A DNA stretch of 63,555 bases from Bacillus sp. P14.5 (GTDB lineage Bacteria > Bacillota > Bacilli > Bacillales > Bacillaceae_B), in contig NZ_NIJF01000036.1 in the NCBI RefSeq assembly GCF_003316765.1, positions 42-63,596 on the forward strand, given 5' to 3'. How positions within the stretch are numbered: position 1 is the first letter of the stretch; every line of letters starts with the position of its first letter. The position numbers were made by a program, and so were the translations under genes. The notes below the pieces were generated by a model. The model was not told the DNA's origin. It made no database searches and worked only from the letters and a program-made list of their open reading frames with translations. Shown here piece by piece: positions 9,085-17,595 of this stretch.

Positions 9085-9756
9085 TTACTCAATGCACCAG
9101 TCAATTTCCTCTTCTCCATTTTTCTTCAGCCAATCATTCGCCCGTGAGAAAGGCCTGCTTCCGAAGAATCCTTTCCTCGCGGAGAATGGGCTCGGATGTG
9201 GAGATTGTATAACAAAGTGCTTTTCAGCATCGATCAGCTTCAATTTTTCCTGCGCAGGCTTTCCCCAAAGCATAAAAACAACAGGTTCCTCGCGATGATT
9301 AAGGTGCTCAATCACCTGGTCAGTAAAAGTTTCCCAGCCTTTTCCCTTATGAGAATGCGCCTTTCCCTTCCTGACTGTCAGAACAGTATTCAGCAGAAGG
9401 ACTCCCTGTCCAGTCCATTTACTCAAGTTTCCGTGTCCCGGTATCTCACATCCGATATCCTCGTGAAGTTCTTTATAGATATTCCTCAGTGACGGGGGGA
9501 CCTTCACATTTTCCTCAACAGAGAAACTCAGGCCGTGAGCCTGTCCCGCTCCGTGATAGGGGTCCTGCCCAAGCAAAACCACTTTCACATCCTGAAAGGC
9601 AGTGGAATTCATGGCATTGAAGATATCATTCTGCTCAGGAAAGATTTTTTGAGTTTTATATTCTTCGTCAAGAAATTCCTGCAAATTGAGAAAATAGGGT
9701 TTATCCATTTCATCTTTCAGTACATCGTTCCAATCGTTCGTAAAATTGTCAGCCAC
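9085..9756 (-). CDS. ung: Uracil-DNA glycosylase
   Basis: Family 1 glycosylase that removes uracil from DNA and starts base-excision repair. The catalytic motif GQDPYH is at 63-68 (D65 activates water) and the DNA-clamping motif HPSPFSA is near 187-193. The 223-residue length is typical. The start is a GTG (MADNFTNDW) with AAGGGTG upstream. It begins 17 bases after the DUF4230 gene, so the two are probably co-transcribed. Confidence 0.95.
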   Translation of the reverse strand: MADNFTNDWNDVLKDEMDKPYFLNLQEFLDEEYKTQKIFPEQNDIFNAMNSTAFQDVKVVLLGQDPYHGAGQAHGLSFSVEENVKVPPSLRNIYKELHEDIGCEIPGHGNLSKWTGQGVLLLNTVLTVRKGKAHSHKGKGWETFTDQVIEHLNHREEPVVFMLWGKPAQEKLKLIDAEKHFVIQSPHPSPFSARKGFFGSRPFSRANDWLKKNGEEEIDWCIE

Positions 9757-9773
9757 GATAACACCCTTCCATG

Positions 9774-10529
9774 CTAACCTTTATATTCGATTGTTACTTT
9801 GTAGCCAAGCTGTCCAAAAAATTCACTGAGCGATTTTTCAGCATTCTTTTCTGCCGTTTGCAGCAATCCCTGATCGATTGCTTCCTGCTGAATAAGCTCC
9901 TTGGCCGCTTGCGCAAGGCCGAACCCTTCCTCCCAGTCCACATCACTTCTGAAGATTCCTTCCACAGAAAATGTTTTGATATTCTCTGTATCAAGCGAAG
10001 GAGACTGCAGGATCTCGGCTCTTGGCAATTCTATCGTCATTTCTTTTCCCTCTTCATCTATTAAAATATCATTTTCTGATACTTTTTTCAGGTCCACCCC
10101 TGCGAGGACTGTTCCCGGTACTACCAATAACAGTTTTCGCTTCGTGCCCGGTACGTCCGCTGAAATCTCTTTTCCAAAGATCTTATTATCTTCCTGTTCA
10201 ATGACCGCCTTGGTAAAAGCTTGAGCGGTTGCCAGTGAATTCATGTCTTTGATCTGTTCGACAAAAGATCCCTGTTCTTCCTGAAATGTACTGCCGGCAA
10301 ACCAGGAATACATGCCAATTGAAAGACCTGCAATCACAATGACCAAAATGAGCAATATGATAAGAAACTTGCTTTTCCAAACACTGAAAATGGCTTTTCC
10401 TGCTTTGAAGAAAGGCATTTTGATTTTCCCTCTATCTAAAACGGCCGTGGCACTTGTCTGCTGGCTGCTGTCTTTCAATTCTTCCAAGAGAGCTTCTATC
10501 TCTCTTATTTTACTTTCATTACTTTTCAA
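9774..10529 (-). CDS. DUF4230 membrane-anchored protein
   Basis: A 251-residue protein with a polar N-terminus, one transmembrane segment at about 54-76 (FLIILLILVIVIAGLSIGMY) and a large external domain matching DUF4230. That domain includes KRKLLLVVPGTVLAGVDLKK and ends in FFGQLGYKVTIEYKG. The function of the family is unknown. Transcribed with ung; divergent from the phospholipase-D-like gene. Confidence 0.78.
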   Translation of the reverse strand: MKSNESKIREIEALLEELKDSSQQTSATAVLDRGKIKMPFFKAGKAIFSVWKSKFLIILLILVIVIAGLSIGMYSWFAGSTFQEEQGSFVEQIKDMNSLATAQAFTKAVIEQEDNKIFGKEISADVPGTKRKLLLVVPGTVLAGVDLKKVSENDILIDEEGKEMTIELPRAEILQSPSLDTENIKTFSVEGIFRSDVDWEEGFGLAQAAKELIQQEAIDQGLLQTAEKNAEKSLSEFFGQLGYKVTIEYKG

Positions 10530-10636
10530 CTAGTTCACCGTCCTCTGTTCATATTATAGAAAATATTGTCGGAAGTGGGAATACTTATTTACATAAGAGG
10601 GTAAATGAATAGTTACTACTTATTGGAGGAAAACCC

Positions 10637-12082
10637 ATGAAAAAGTTGATAAACCGGCTTAATATGAGGAATGTAGTTGCCGCACTCCTTGTACTGGTAT
10701 TTTTTGGGGCGATTATGTTTTATCAAACCCACAAGCCTCTTCCCGAAGGTATCTCCTATGAAGGTCAGGTATTCCGGACGGATGATGTGAACTTCCTCTA
10801 TGACCTTTCTTATAAGGACAAATCAGGAAATTTTCATCATGAATCCAGAATATTCGAGAGGGTCAACGAGATGATTGCGGAGGCAGAGGACTTTGTCGTC
10901 ATCGATATGTTCCTTTTTAACAGTTATTATGATGGAGATCACGACATGCCTGATTTAGCAGGAAACCTGACGAAAACACTCATCGAGAAAAAGAGAAGCA
11001 ATCCTGAAATAGAAATGGTCTTTATTACCGATCATATAAATACTACCTACGGCTCCCACCACGCTCCAGAAGTACAGCAGCTGAAAGAGAATGGAATCAA
11101 GGTAATGTATACAGATCTGAAGCCCTTAAGAGATTCCAACTATGTATACAGTGCTGTCTGGAGAACTTTTTTTCAATGGTTCCAGTCAGAACCCGAAGAT
11201 GATGGATGGCTTCCGAATCCTTTGGCTTCTACCGCACCGGATGTAACACTCAGATCCTACTTGGAACTGTTGAATGTGAAGGCCAATCACCGAAAAGTAG
11301 TGGTCACAGACCAATCATCCCTTGTTACTTCGGCAAACCCTCATAATGCAAGCGGACTTCATTCCAACATTGCATTTGAAGTTGGAGGGCCGATCATCGG
11401 AGATATCCTTGAGACAGAAAAAGCAGCCGCCCGATACTCGGATGGCCCTCAACTGCCGGATTATCAAGGCAGTCAAGAATCCGGCGGCAGCATAAAAGTA
11501 CAGGTGCTGACGGAAGGAAAAATTTATAAGAGGGCCTTGGCTGAATTGGATCAAGCCGGTAAAGGAGATACAGTCTGGCTTGGAATGTTTTACTTAGCTG
11601 AACGGGAAGTCATCGACGGGCTTGTCAAAGCTGCACGCCGGGGTGCTGACGTAAGAATCATCCTGGATCCGAACCAAAATGCCTTTGGGAACCAGAAAAT
11701 GGGGCTGCCCAACATTCCGGTGGCATCCGAATTGGAAGAGCGCGGGGAAGATAATATTCACATTCGCTGGTATAACACGAAAATGGAACAGTACCATACA
11801 AAGCTCCTTTACATCAAAAAGGAGGACAAGGCAACCATCCTTGGCGGTTCAACTAACTATACAACAAGGAACTTTGAGGACCTGAACCTCGAGACCAACC
11901 TGTGGGTGGAAACCCCTCTCGACCAGGAAATCAACCAGGAGTTGTCAAACTACTTCAATAGAATCTGGGATAATGAAGATGCACTTTACACTGAAAAGTT
12001 CAGTGAGAAGGAATATGAAATGTCCTGGGTGAAATATATCGGCTACAGAATTCAGAAACTGCTTAATTTCACCACCTATTGA
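10637..12082 (+). CDS. Phospholipase D-like protein, membrane-anchored
   Basis: A 481-residue member of the PLD/cardiolipin-synthase superfamily, with one N-terminal membrane anchor (about 13-29). The first HKD motif is intact: H218, K220, D225 in NHRKVVVTD. The second is HTKLLYIKKED, where the residue expected to be Asp (394) is Lys. GSTNYTTRNFEDLN after it is typical of the family. It has one anchor rather than the pair usual for housekeeping cardiolipin synthase, so the exact reaction is open. TTGGAGG precedes the ATG. Confidence 0.8.
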   Translation: MKKLINRLNMRNVVAALLVLVFFGAIMFYQTHKPLPEGISYEGQVFRTDDVNFLYDLSYKDKSGNFHHESRIFERVNEMIAEAEDFVVIDMFLFNSYYDGDHDMPDLAGNLTKTLIEKKRSNPEIEMVFITDHINTTYGSHHAPEVQQLKENGIKVMYTDLKPLRDSNYVYSAVWRTFFQWFQSEPEDDGWLPNPLASTAPDVTLRSYLELLNVKANHRKVVVTDQSSLVTSANPHNASGLHSNIAFEVGGPIIGDILETEKAAARYSDGPQLPDYQGSQESGGSIKVQVLTEGKIYKRALAELDQAGKGDTVWLGMFYLAEREVIDGLVKAARRGADVRIILDPNQNAFGNQKMGLPNIPVASELEERGEDNIHIRWYNTKMEQYHTKLLYIKKEDKATILGGSTNYTTRNFEDLNLETNLWVETPLDQEINQELSNYFNRIWDNEDALYTEKFSEKEYEMSWVKYIGYRIQKLLNFTTY

Positions 12083-12086
12083 GTTT

Positions 12087-12111
12087 GTTTAATGTTCGAT
12101 AAACCGGGTAG
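12087..12111 (+). promoter_or_regulatory. Sigma-B-type promoter of the YflT-like stress gene
   Basis: GTTTAA, 13 bases, then GGGTAG matches the general stress consensus GTTTAA-N12-15-GGGTAT in 11 of 12 positions. It starts five bases after the PLD stop, about 47 bases before the next start codon. Confidence 0.8.
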
Positions 12112-12157
12112 ATATTAGATATACCGCTTCATCAAAATTATAGAGGAGGCTGTAACA

Positions 12158-12481
12158 ATGTATAAAGTAGAAACAGTTGAAAACGGAGTACAAGCAACGA
12201 AAGTAATTGAAGGCTTAAACCGTGAAGGTTACGAGAAAGACGATATTTATATCTTTGCTCACGACAAAGAACGGTCAAAAGATCTGACAGAAGGAACGCA
12301 TACTGAAAGTGTCGGCATGGGCGAGCAAGGTGTGTTCGACTCACTGGGTAACACTTTCAAGAAGCGCGGTGACGAGCTTCGTTCCAAGATGAGTTCCCTG
12401 GGATTAACGGACGCAGAGGCAGATCGTTATGAGGAAGAACTCGACAAAGGGAAAGTAGTTGTCGTCGGCAGCAAGAAATAA
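12158..12481 (+). CDS. General stress protein, YflT/GSP17M domain
   Basis: A 107-residue soluble protein matching the heat-induced YflT family. The N-terminal half has the pattern VENGVQATKVIEGLNREGYEKDDIYIFAHD, and the C-terminal half carries LGLTDAEADRYEEELDKGKVVVVG. Family members belong to the sigma-B general stress regulon, and the promoter just upstream agrees. AGGAGGC precedes the ATG. The biochemical role of the family is unknown. Confidence 0.85.
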   Translation: MYKVETVENGVQATKVIEGLNREGYEKDDIYIFAHDKERSKDLTEGTHTESVGMGEQGVFDSLGNTFKKRGDELRSKMSSLGLTDAEADRYEEELDKGKVVVVGSKK

Positions 12482-12506
12482 TCTTTCCCTAAATGCAGCA
12501 TAATGA

Positions 12507-12573
12507 CTTTTTATCTTAACCCTGAATACATTTTTATCTTAACCCTGAATACCTTTTTATCTTAACCTTGAAA
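12507..12573. repeat. Three-copy 23-bp tandem repeat
   Basis: TTTTTATCTTAACCCTGAAT occurs three times in direct tandem; the third copy has one substitution. It lies just before the stress gene terminator. Confidence 0.85.
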
Positions 12574-12601
12574 ATGGCTCCCTACTGGGGGCCATTTTTT
12601 T
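12574..12601 (+). terminator. Terminator of the YflT-like gene
   Basis: ATGGCTCC-CTACT-GGGGGCCAT stem followed by seven T residues. Confidence 0.8.
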
Positions 12602-12699
12602 ATTATTAGTTCTATTTGCTTTAAGAAAAAGAAAGACAGCTTCCCTCAAAGCAAGATGAATGTTCATTGGAGACTTTAAAATAGCGACATATTTTAGTG

Positions 12700-12830
12700 A
12701 AAGGACCCTCTCGTTCCTCCCTCTTTGCTCAGGATGACCTTCACTGCAGGAGTACTACTCCTTCGGAACGAGCGGTCGTCTAGTTCCAGCATTTAGCCCG
12801 TCGGGGTCACCAAGGGTGCTTTGCTCTTCA
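12700..12830. repeat. Degenerate GC-rich dispersed repeat, copy i
   Basis: Only landmarks remain (TCGTTCCTCC, GCAGGAGTACTACTCC, CGTCTAGTTCCAGC, GTCGGGGTCACC). It appears to be a decayed relative of the GC-rich elements found elsewhere in the window. Confidence 0.45.
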
Positions 12831-12831
12831 T

Positions 12832-13026
12832 CAAATAGAGGGAAAAATTCCCCTTATTTAATAGATACCACTCAAAATAGCTTAAATAGAGGGAGAAATT
12901 CCCCTTTCTTAACTTAAATCACTAGAAAATAGGTGCTTTTTCTTTAGATAAGGGGAAAAATTCCCTCTATTCACCTGCAAAATGAGATTCAATCTGCCAT
13001 TAACGGGAAAATCTCCCCTTATTTTT
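12832..13026. repeat. Cluster of AT-flanked palindromes
   Basis: Four near-palindromes of the type AATAGAGGGAAAAATTCCCC are centred near 12848, 12895, 12965 and 13013. Each is flanked by TTATTT or its complement. There is no coding capacity. Together with copy i they fill most of the 700-base gap before 13185. Confidence 0.7.
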
Positions 13027-13184
13027 CCGCTCGCCCGCCGGGATTGTTGCGAATAGAGTATAACGAAAATAACTCTGCGAACAGCACTCTAAATGATGAA
13101 AAAGACTCATTTATCCTCAAAAAGGAATAGAAAGACCTTTTTAGGTAAAAATTGTAAAAAAACACCGAAAAGGATGTAAATCAA

Positions 13185-13703
13185 ATGCATACCTTACTAT
13201 TCTTTCTTTTCTTACTTGCAGTCATTAAATGGGGTGATTGGAAGAACTGGCGCGATTATTATCCGACTTTCCTCTTCTTCCTGGTTGGGGACCTGCTGTA
13301 TCAATACTTACTTTATAACAAATCGATGTGGCTCTTTCAGCCGTCCTTTGATAGCAGCTACCTCCCTAACCATACTGTCATTTCCTTGATCAAAATGATC
13401 ATACGTTATTGGGCAACGACCCTTATCTTTCTCGGCCGCCTTCCCGAGAACAAAAGCAGAAGAGTTCTCTGGATTGGCTTATGGGTGCTCATATATTTTG
13501 GCATTGAAGTCATCGCCTTTGAAGCAGGCATAATCACCCACCATAACGGCTGGAATCTGCTTTGGTCTTTTTATTTGGATATCGTAATCTTTGTAGTCCT
13601 GAGCATACATTATAAAAATCCGGCACTAGCCTGGGTATTATCTATTGTGAATTTAATCTTCCTTTGGAACGTCTTCGGTTTGACCATCGACATATTGAAA
13701 TAA
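13185..13703 (+). CDS. CBO0543 family membrane protein
   Basis: A 172-residue, very hydrophobic protein with about five membrane segments. Conserved features are an N-terminal WGDWKNWRDYYPT and HNGWNLLWSFYLD near the fourth segment, typical of the CBO0543 family of Firmicutes. AAAAGGATG precedes the ATG. Function unknown. It is monocistronic, with its own terminator. Confidence 0.75.
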   Translation: MHTLLFFLFLLAVIKWGDWKNWRDYYPTFLFFLVGDLLYQYLLYNKSMWLFQPSFDSSYLPNHTVISLIKMIIRYWATTLIFLGRLPENKSRRVLWIGLWVLIYFGIEVIAFEAGIITHHNGWNLLWSFYLDIVIFVVLSIHYKNPALAWVLSIVNLIFLWNVFGLTIDILK

Positions 13704-13714
13704 AAAGTTTCTGC

Positions 13715-13737
13715 AGCCGGCTCTGCCGGCTTTTTTA
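13715..13737 (+). terminator. Intrinsic terminator after the CBO0543 gene
   Basis: AGCCGG-CTCTG-CCGGCT stem followed by a T run. Confidence 0.85.
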
Positions 13738-13840
13738 CATTCCCGGGGTATACGGGAGACGTTGTTTTCGCATTCTAATGATGGTTTTAGTAAAATGGGA
13801 AGTAATCAGATTGATTTACCGGATAAGGAGGCAGAGGAGT

Positions 13841-14188
13841 ATGGAACCTATAACGCTGGCAAAGGTTCAGGGCCTGATCAATGAATTCGCCCGCAAAGAT
13901 GTTTATATACATTTAGAAACGACCAACGGAGCATATGCCTCCCACTTTAAAGAAGATTTCTTCTCAGCAGGAGCTTACATACGCAATGCATTGGTAAACT
14001 ACCAGCACGGAAAGATTGTCGGTGAGGGCCCTTTCAGAGCAGGATTGAAGCTTGATATTGGCTGGATTTATGCGGAAGGACTCACCCACTTTGAAAAAAC
14101 AGATAAGAACCAGCTGCTGATGGCAGGGCATGGCAATGATGGTAAACTCGCAGTGGCCCTGCAAATCAGTCCGACACCTTTTGAGTAG
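13841..14188 (+). CDS. yojF: YojF family protein
   Basis: A 115-residue DUF1806 protein, nearly always encoded next to bshB2. It contains IHLETTNGAYASHF and a C-terminal DIGWIYAEGLTHFE...LLMAGHGNDGKLAVALQIS. The precise role is unknown; the linkage points to bacillithiol metabolism. The ATG at 13841 is chosen because AAGGAGG and GAGGAG lie just upstream and the product then has normal family length. It is 27 bases before bshB2. Confidence 0.88.
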   Translation: MEPITLAKVQGLINEFARKDVYIHLETTNGAYASHFKEDFFSAGAYIRNALVNYQHGKIVGEGPFRAGLKLDIGWIYAEGLTHFEKTDKNQLLMAGHGNDGKLAVALQISPTPFE

Positions 14189-14215
14189 GCACAGCCATTT
14201 TGAGGAGGGTACAGT

Positions 14216-14899
14216 ATGCAAAAAGAAAATCACGTTCTCGTTATATTTCCTCATCCAGATGATGAAGCATTCGGGGTATCGGGAACGATTTCACAGTTTA
14301 TAAAAAGCGGCACCCCTGTCACCTATGCGTGCCTGACATTGGGCGAAATGGGCCGCAACCTTGGGAATCCTCCCTTCGCGACTAGAGAATCACTACCTCT
14401 CATCCGCAAAGAAGAATTGAAAAAGGCGGCAGAAGTGATGGGAATCACAGACCTGCGTATGATGGGGTATCGTGATAAAACCCTTGAATTTGAAAATGAT
14501 GAAAAGCTCGCCAACATGGTGACAGAATTGATAGAGGAATTAAAACCGTCCTTGATTATCACCTTTTATCCGGGATATTCTGTTCACCCTGACCATGAGG
14601 CAACCGCTCGGGCAGTTGTCAGGGCAGTCCGCCGTCTTCCCAATGCTTCCCGTCCGAAGCTTCACTGCCTGGCTTTCTCAAATAACTGCCAGGAATATAT
14701 TGGGAAACCGGATGTTGTATATGACATTACTTCTGTTAAAGATCAAAAGATAGCAGCAATGAAAGCGCACAGCTCCCAGACAGCCTGGATGCTTCCACAG
14801 ATTGAAGAAGGTATTGCTGCCCAGGATCCGGAGGCATTGAAGTGGGTGACGACCGAACACTTCTGGACCTACCAATGGGAAAACGACAAGGTTGAATAA
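14216..14899 (+). CDS. bshB2: Bacillithiol biosynthesis deacetylase BshB2
   Basis: Zinc-dependent LmbE-type deacetylase that releases acetate from GlcNAc-malate to give GlcN-malate, the second step of bacillithiol synthesis; it may also act as a bacillithiol-conjugate amidase. The metal and catalytic residues are in PHPDDEAFGVSGT (about 12-24) and in YSVHPDHEATARA (about 122-134). It has 227 residues. GAGGAGGG precedes the ATG. It forms an operon with yojF and ends in a perfect hairpin. Confidence 0.92.
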   Translation: MQKENHVLVIFPHPDDEAFGVSGTISQFIKSGTPVTYACLTLGEMGRNLGNPPFATRESLPLIRKEELKKAAEVMGITDLRMMGYRDKTLEFENDEKLANMVTELIEELKPSLIITFYPGYSVHPDHEATARAVVRAVRRLPNASRPKLHCLAFSNNCQEYIGKPDVVYDITSVKDQKIAAMKAHSSQTAWMLPQIEEGIAAQDPEALKWVTTEHFWTYQWENDKVE

Positions 14900-14953
14900 A
14901 CCATGTGTTGCCAGCAGTATGGAGAAGCATACAAATCAGAATAATTTCAGACC

Positions 14954-14989
14954 AACCCGTAACAAATCACTCATGATTTGTTACGGGTT
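14954..14989. terminator. Terminator after bshB2
   Basis: AACCCGTAACAAATCA and its exact complement form a perfect 16-bp stem with a four-base loop. The T run is weak (TTCTATTT). Confidence 0.75.
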
Positions 14990-15057
14990 CTATTTGAATT
15001 ACAAACTTCTAATTAGCCAAAGAAATGGCTGAATGATTCGCATCCAACAACAAGTAT

Positions 15058-15335
15058 TAATTTCCACTCCAGGTGCGTGACTCCGCGGGGCGTGCGGTGA
15101 GCCTCCTCGGCTTCATAAAAAGCGGAAGCGGCCGTTCAGCGACGTACAGATTGTAGGGCTCACGTATGAGATAAAGGAATCACGAAGAGCGTTAGCGATT
15201 CGATGATGACTTATCGCAAGGAGAGAGACCGAAATCTGCTAGTCGCTGGCCGCTGGAGCTAGATTCGCCTGTGGGGTCTCACCTGTCACGCTAGTTCCTT
15301 CAGGAGGTCACGCACCTTCCGTTCCAATCATAACA
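15058..15335 (+). repeat. GC-rich dispersed repeat, copy b, with nested insertion
   Basis: The core is the family sequence (CTCCGCGGGGCGTGCG, GAGCCTCCTCGGCTTC, GTGGGGTCTCACCTGTC, CTAGTTCC). About 145 bases (15116-15265) interrupt it. The insert begins AAAAGCGGAAGCGGCCGTTC and ends CTGGCCGCTGGAGCTAG. The same insert occurs at the same site in copy g. The rest of the gap from 14990 to 15935 shows AT-rich sequence, a TIR-like AGGCTGTTTTCTCATTGATT near 15374, and no supportable gene. Confidence 0.75.
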
Positions 15336-15711
15336 CTGCAAGCTTTCCTATATAATTTACTACTTCTATATATTAGGCTGTTTTCTCATTGATTGTTGCT
15401 TTCGGAAAAATCCCGAGAGCCGGATTTTTCCCCGGATACGAAGGATTCCTCTATAAACGGAGGGTGTAGCTCTTTTCTTTCTTGCTTACCAGGATATTTC
15501 GGGGGGAATTCCGGCATTATTTTCCAAATCACATATTAAATAGCCAAAAAAATTACGAAAAGAGCCTTATATTAATATTGGGGATAAAAGTGAATAGGAA
15601 ATTGCGCAAAAAAACTTCAAGAACAAAAAGTTCTGCCATTTGCTATTTAGATTACATTTTGTATTGCCAATTTAACAGGTTCCCCAGCTAGCAAGAATAC
15701 CCTTTATCAAG

Positions 15712-15773
15712 AAAAAGGAGTGTCAAAACCGATGCGATTTGGCACTCCTTTTGATGTGCAATTTATAATTTTG
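15712..15773. repeat. 62-bp hairpin repeat, copy 1
   Basis: AAAAAGGAGTGTCAAA pairs with TTTGGCACTCCTTTT around a short loop, followed by GATGTGCAATTTATAATTTT. A close copy lies at 57681-57742. It is terminator-like in form, with a T tract. Confidence 0.8.
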
Positions 15774-15935
15774 AAAGGGAAAACAGAACCCGTTATATGA
15801 TTGATCTTATTTTATTTACTATTATTCTTGTCTATTAAATCGCCCCAAAAATAATTAAGAATAATCATAATGACAAAATAGGTGGTCTTTCCTTTTATTC
15901 TCTTTGGGTTATTTGCCTTCAGTCACTTTATACTC

Positions 15936-16697
15936 TTAATCCTTCCTCTTCCTCTGATAAAACATCAGCGCTTCCTCAAGCATCTCCTTATCATATCCGG
16001 TTTTTCCATGAATTCTTTCAACCCACTCTGAAATTGAATGCAGCGGAGCATCATAAAACCTGCCCTCCGTCGTGCTCAGGAAACTCTTCCAATCTCCGAA
16101 TTCCCAATGAGCGATTTCATTCTTGTATGGGATCCTCACTTCAAGAAGCGGGTCAGACTTTACGTCACTCTGGGAACGATCCGCAGCCTCCATAAACGAG
16201 TCTATATTTATCGGACTCAGTTCATAGACCTGCCTGGATGTTTTCCCGTTTGGACGGTGATATAGAACCTCGACTTCCGATTCCCCGGGGAAGACCTGAA
16301 TATCACTGGCCGGAAAAAACCCTTCAAGTTTACTAGTTTTAAATAGAGAGTGCCTACCTTCAATTAACACAGGCTGAAGCCACTGGTCCCCCAGGTCACA
16401 CAGATATCTTTCCCCCTCATCACCTAATGCGATTACAGCAACATGGGCACTGCTTGTATTCAGGTCATGTCCGACCGGATAGGCCTCGATGCCCCCTTGC
16501 TGAAATTCATGCAGCAGCCAAAGTGCTAAATCAAAGCAATTTCCCGTGATTCCATATTTCTCCCGGTGTAACTGCATGATTTCGGGATCCCGCTGCCTGG
16601 TGTCTCCCCTGCTATAGAACCACGCTTTTGTAAGTGTCTCCATAGGAAAGTCATCGAATTTACTCCAAATTCTTACTATTTCTTCTGGTGCTTGCAC
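15936..16697 (-). CDS. NAT/transglutaminase-like protein
   Basis: A 253-residue soluble protein without a clear named family. The segment GITGNCFDLALWLLHEF, later SSAHVAVIAL and YLCDLGDQW, places C54, H85 and D101 in the order of the Cys-His-Asp triad of arylamine N-acetyltransferases and transglutaminase-like enzymes. It is therefore likely an acyltransferase or cysteine hydrolase; the substrate is unknown. The start is a GTG with GGAGGAGGGG upstream. Divergent from the PAS-STAS gene. Confidence 0.6.
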   Translation of the reverse strand: MQAPEEIVRIWSKFDDFPMETLTKAWFYSRGDTRQRDPEIMQLHREKYGITGNCFDLALWLLHEFQQGGIEAYPVGHDLNTSSAHVAVIALGDEGERYLCDLGDQWLQPVLIEGRHSLFKTSKLEGFFPASDIQVFPGESEVEVLYHRPNGKTSRQVYELSPINIDSFMEAADRSQSDVKSDPLLEVRIPYKNEIAHWEFGDWKSFLSTTEGRFYDAPLHSISEWVERIHGKTGYDKEMLEEALMFYQRKRKD

Positions 16698-16759
16698 GCT
16701 GCCCCTCCTCCTTGTCTTTCTGTATAACTACTATATTAATAGAAATATTCCTCCTAGAC

Positions 16760-16790
16760 TTGGATATTCTAACCAATATGATGCTATACT
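16760..16790 (+). promoter_or_regulatory. Promoter of the PAS-STAS gene
   Basis: TGCTATACT is an extended -10 at 16782-16790. A TTGGAT lies 19 bases upstream of its hexamer. Confidence 0.5.
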
Positions 16791-16821
16791 TTAGAAAAGA
16801 CGGTTATTTGGAGGAGCACTT

Positions 16822-17565
16822 TTGAAGAAGAGTATACTGGAAATGTCACAACATAAGGCGAATGCAATGGATTTTCTAAAAAACGCCATTATGATCATTG
16901 ATGCAAATTATAAAATTTTATACCTGAATCCCGCTTGTGAAAAGTTATTGAAAGTGAAAAAAGAAGAGGTTCTTCAGCAAAATGCTTATGACCTCCATCC
17001 TGACGCACCTGAAGATGTAAGACATATTGAAAACACGGTAAAGTATGGAAGGCCGACCATAGTTAAGAGAATGCCCTATCAATTTGGTGATTTCAATAGT
17101 TATTTTAACCTGGAAACACATCTCCTCGAAGAGAACAGTGAAATTATCGGGGCTCTGGCTGAGTTTTCCGATGTCACAGAATTTGTCCTGGAAGAGGAAA
17201 AGTTTAAGTACAACTTGGAGCAAATGGCCTCCAATATTATCCTGCTTCCTGAAGGGAAGGGAATTCTTCCACTTAACCAAACAATCATTGACGATCTTGA
17301 AATAGATATAATCATACAAAAAGTTTTGATGAGTGTTTCACAAAAGAAATTATCTTCTTTGATAGTGGACCTCTCTTCTGTACTTGAAGCTAACGCTCAT
17401 TTTCTCCATTCCATCAACGGTCTTCTGAGTGCGTTGAAGCTGTTGGGAGTTTCAGTTACCATTACCGGCGTCAAACCGGAAGTTGCTCAAAAAATGGCTG
17501 TCACAGGAGTTTCTCTTGATAAGCATAAAGTACAATTTATCAGTTCGTTAAGAAATGCATTTTAG
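16822..17565 (+). CDS. PAS-STAS sensor protein, RsbR-like
   Basis: A 247-residue protein with a PAS domain (about 17-125: NAIMIIDANYKILYLNPACEKLL) and a C-terminal STAS domain (about 135-245: ILLPEGKGILPL, IVDLSSV, GVSVTITGVKPEVAQKM). The layout resembles stressosome RsbR proteins, but with a PAS rather than a globin-like N-terminus. The usual phospho-threonine positions of RsbRA appear to be replaced (EANAH in place of VDTMV, AQK in place of AQT). The start is a TTG with GGAGGAG upstream. No RsbS or RsbT partner is nearby. Confidence 0.75.
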   Translation: MKKSILEMSQHKANAMDFLKNAIMIIDANYKILYLNPACEKLLKVKKEEVLQQNAYDLHPDAPEDVRHIENTVKYGRPTIVKRMPYQFGDFNSYFNLETHLLEENSEIIGALAEFSDVTEFVLEEEKFKYNLEQMASNIILLPEGKGILPLNQTIIDDLEIDIIIQKVLMSVSQKKLSSLIVDLSSVLEANAHFLHSINGLLSALKLLGVSVTITGVKPEVAQKMAVTGVSLDKHKVQFISSLRNAF

Positions 17566-17566
17566 G

Positions 17567-17585
17567 AAGGCTCAGCCTTTCTTTT
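17567..17585 (+). terminator. Short terminator after the PAS-STAS gene
   Basis: AAGGCT-C-AGCCTT stem followed by CTTTTTT, starting two bases after the stop. The one-base loop of this drawing means the true loop opens the top pair. Confidence 0.55.
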
Positions 17586-17595
17586 TTAATCAACA

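Noticed and set aside
15482..15691. Open frame of 69 codons in the gap before the NAT-like gene
   Set aside because: No ribosome site, AT-driven composition, no recognisable family; next to repeat sequence.
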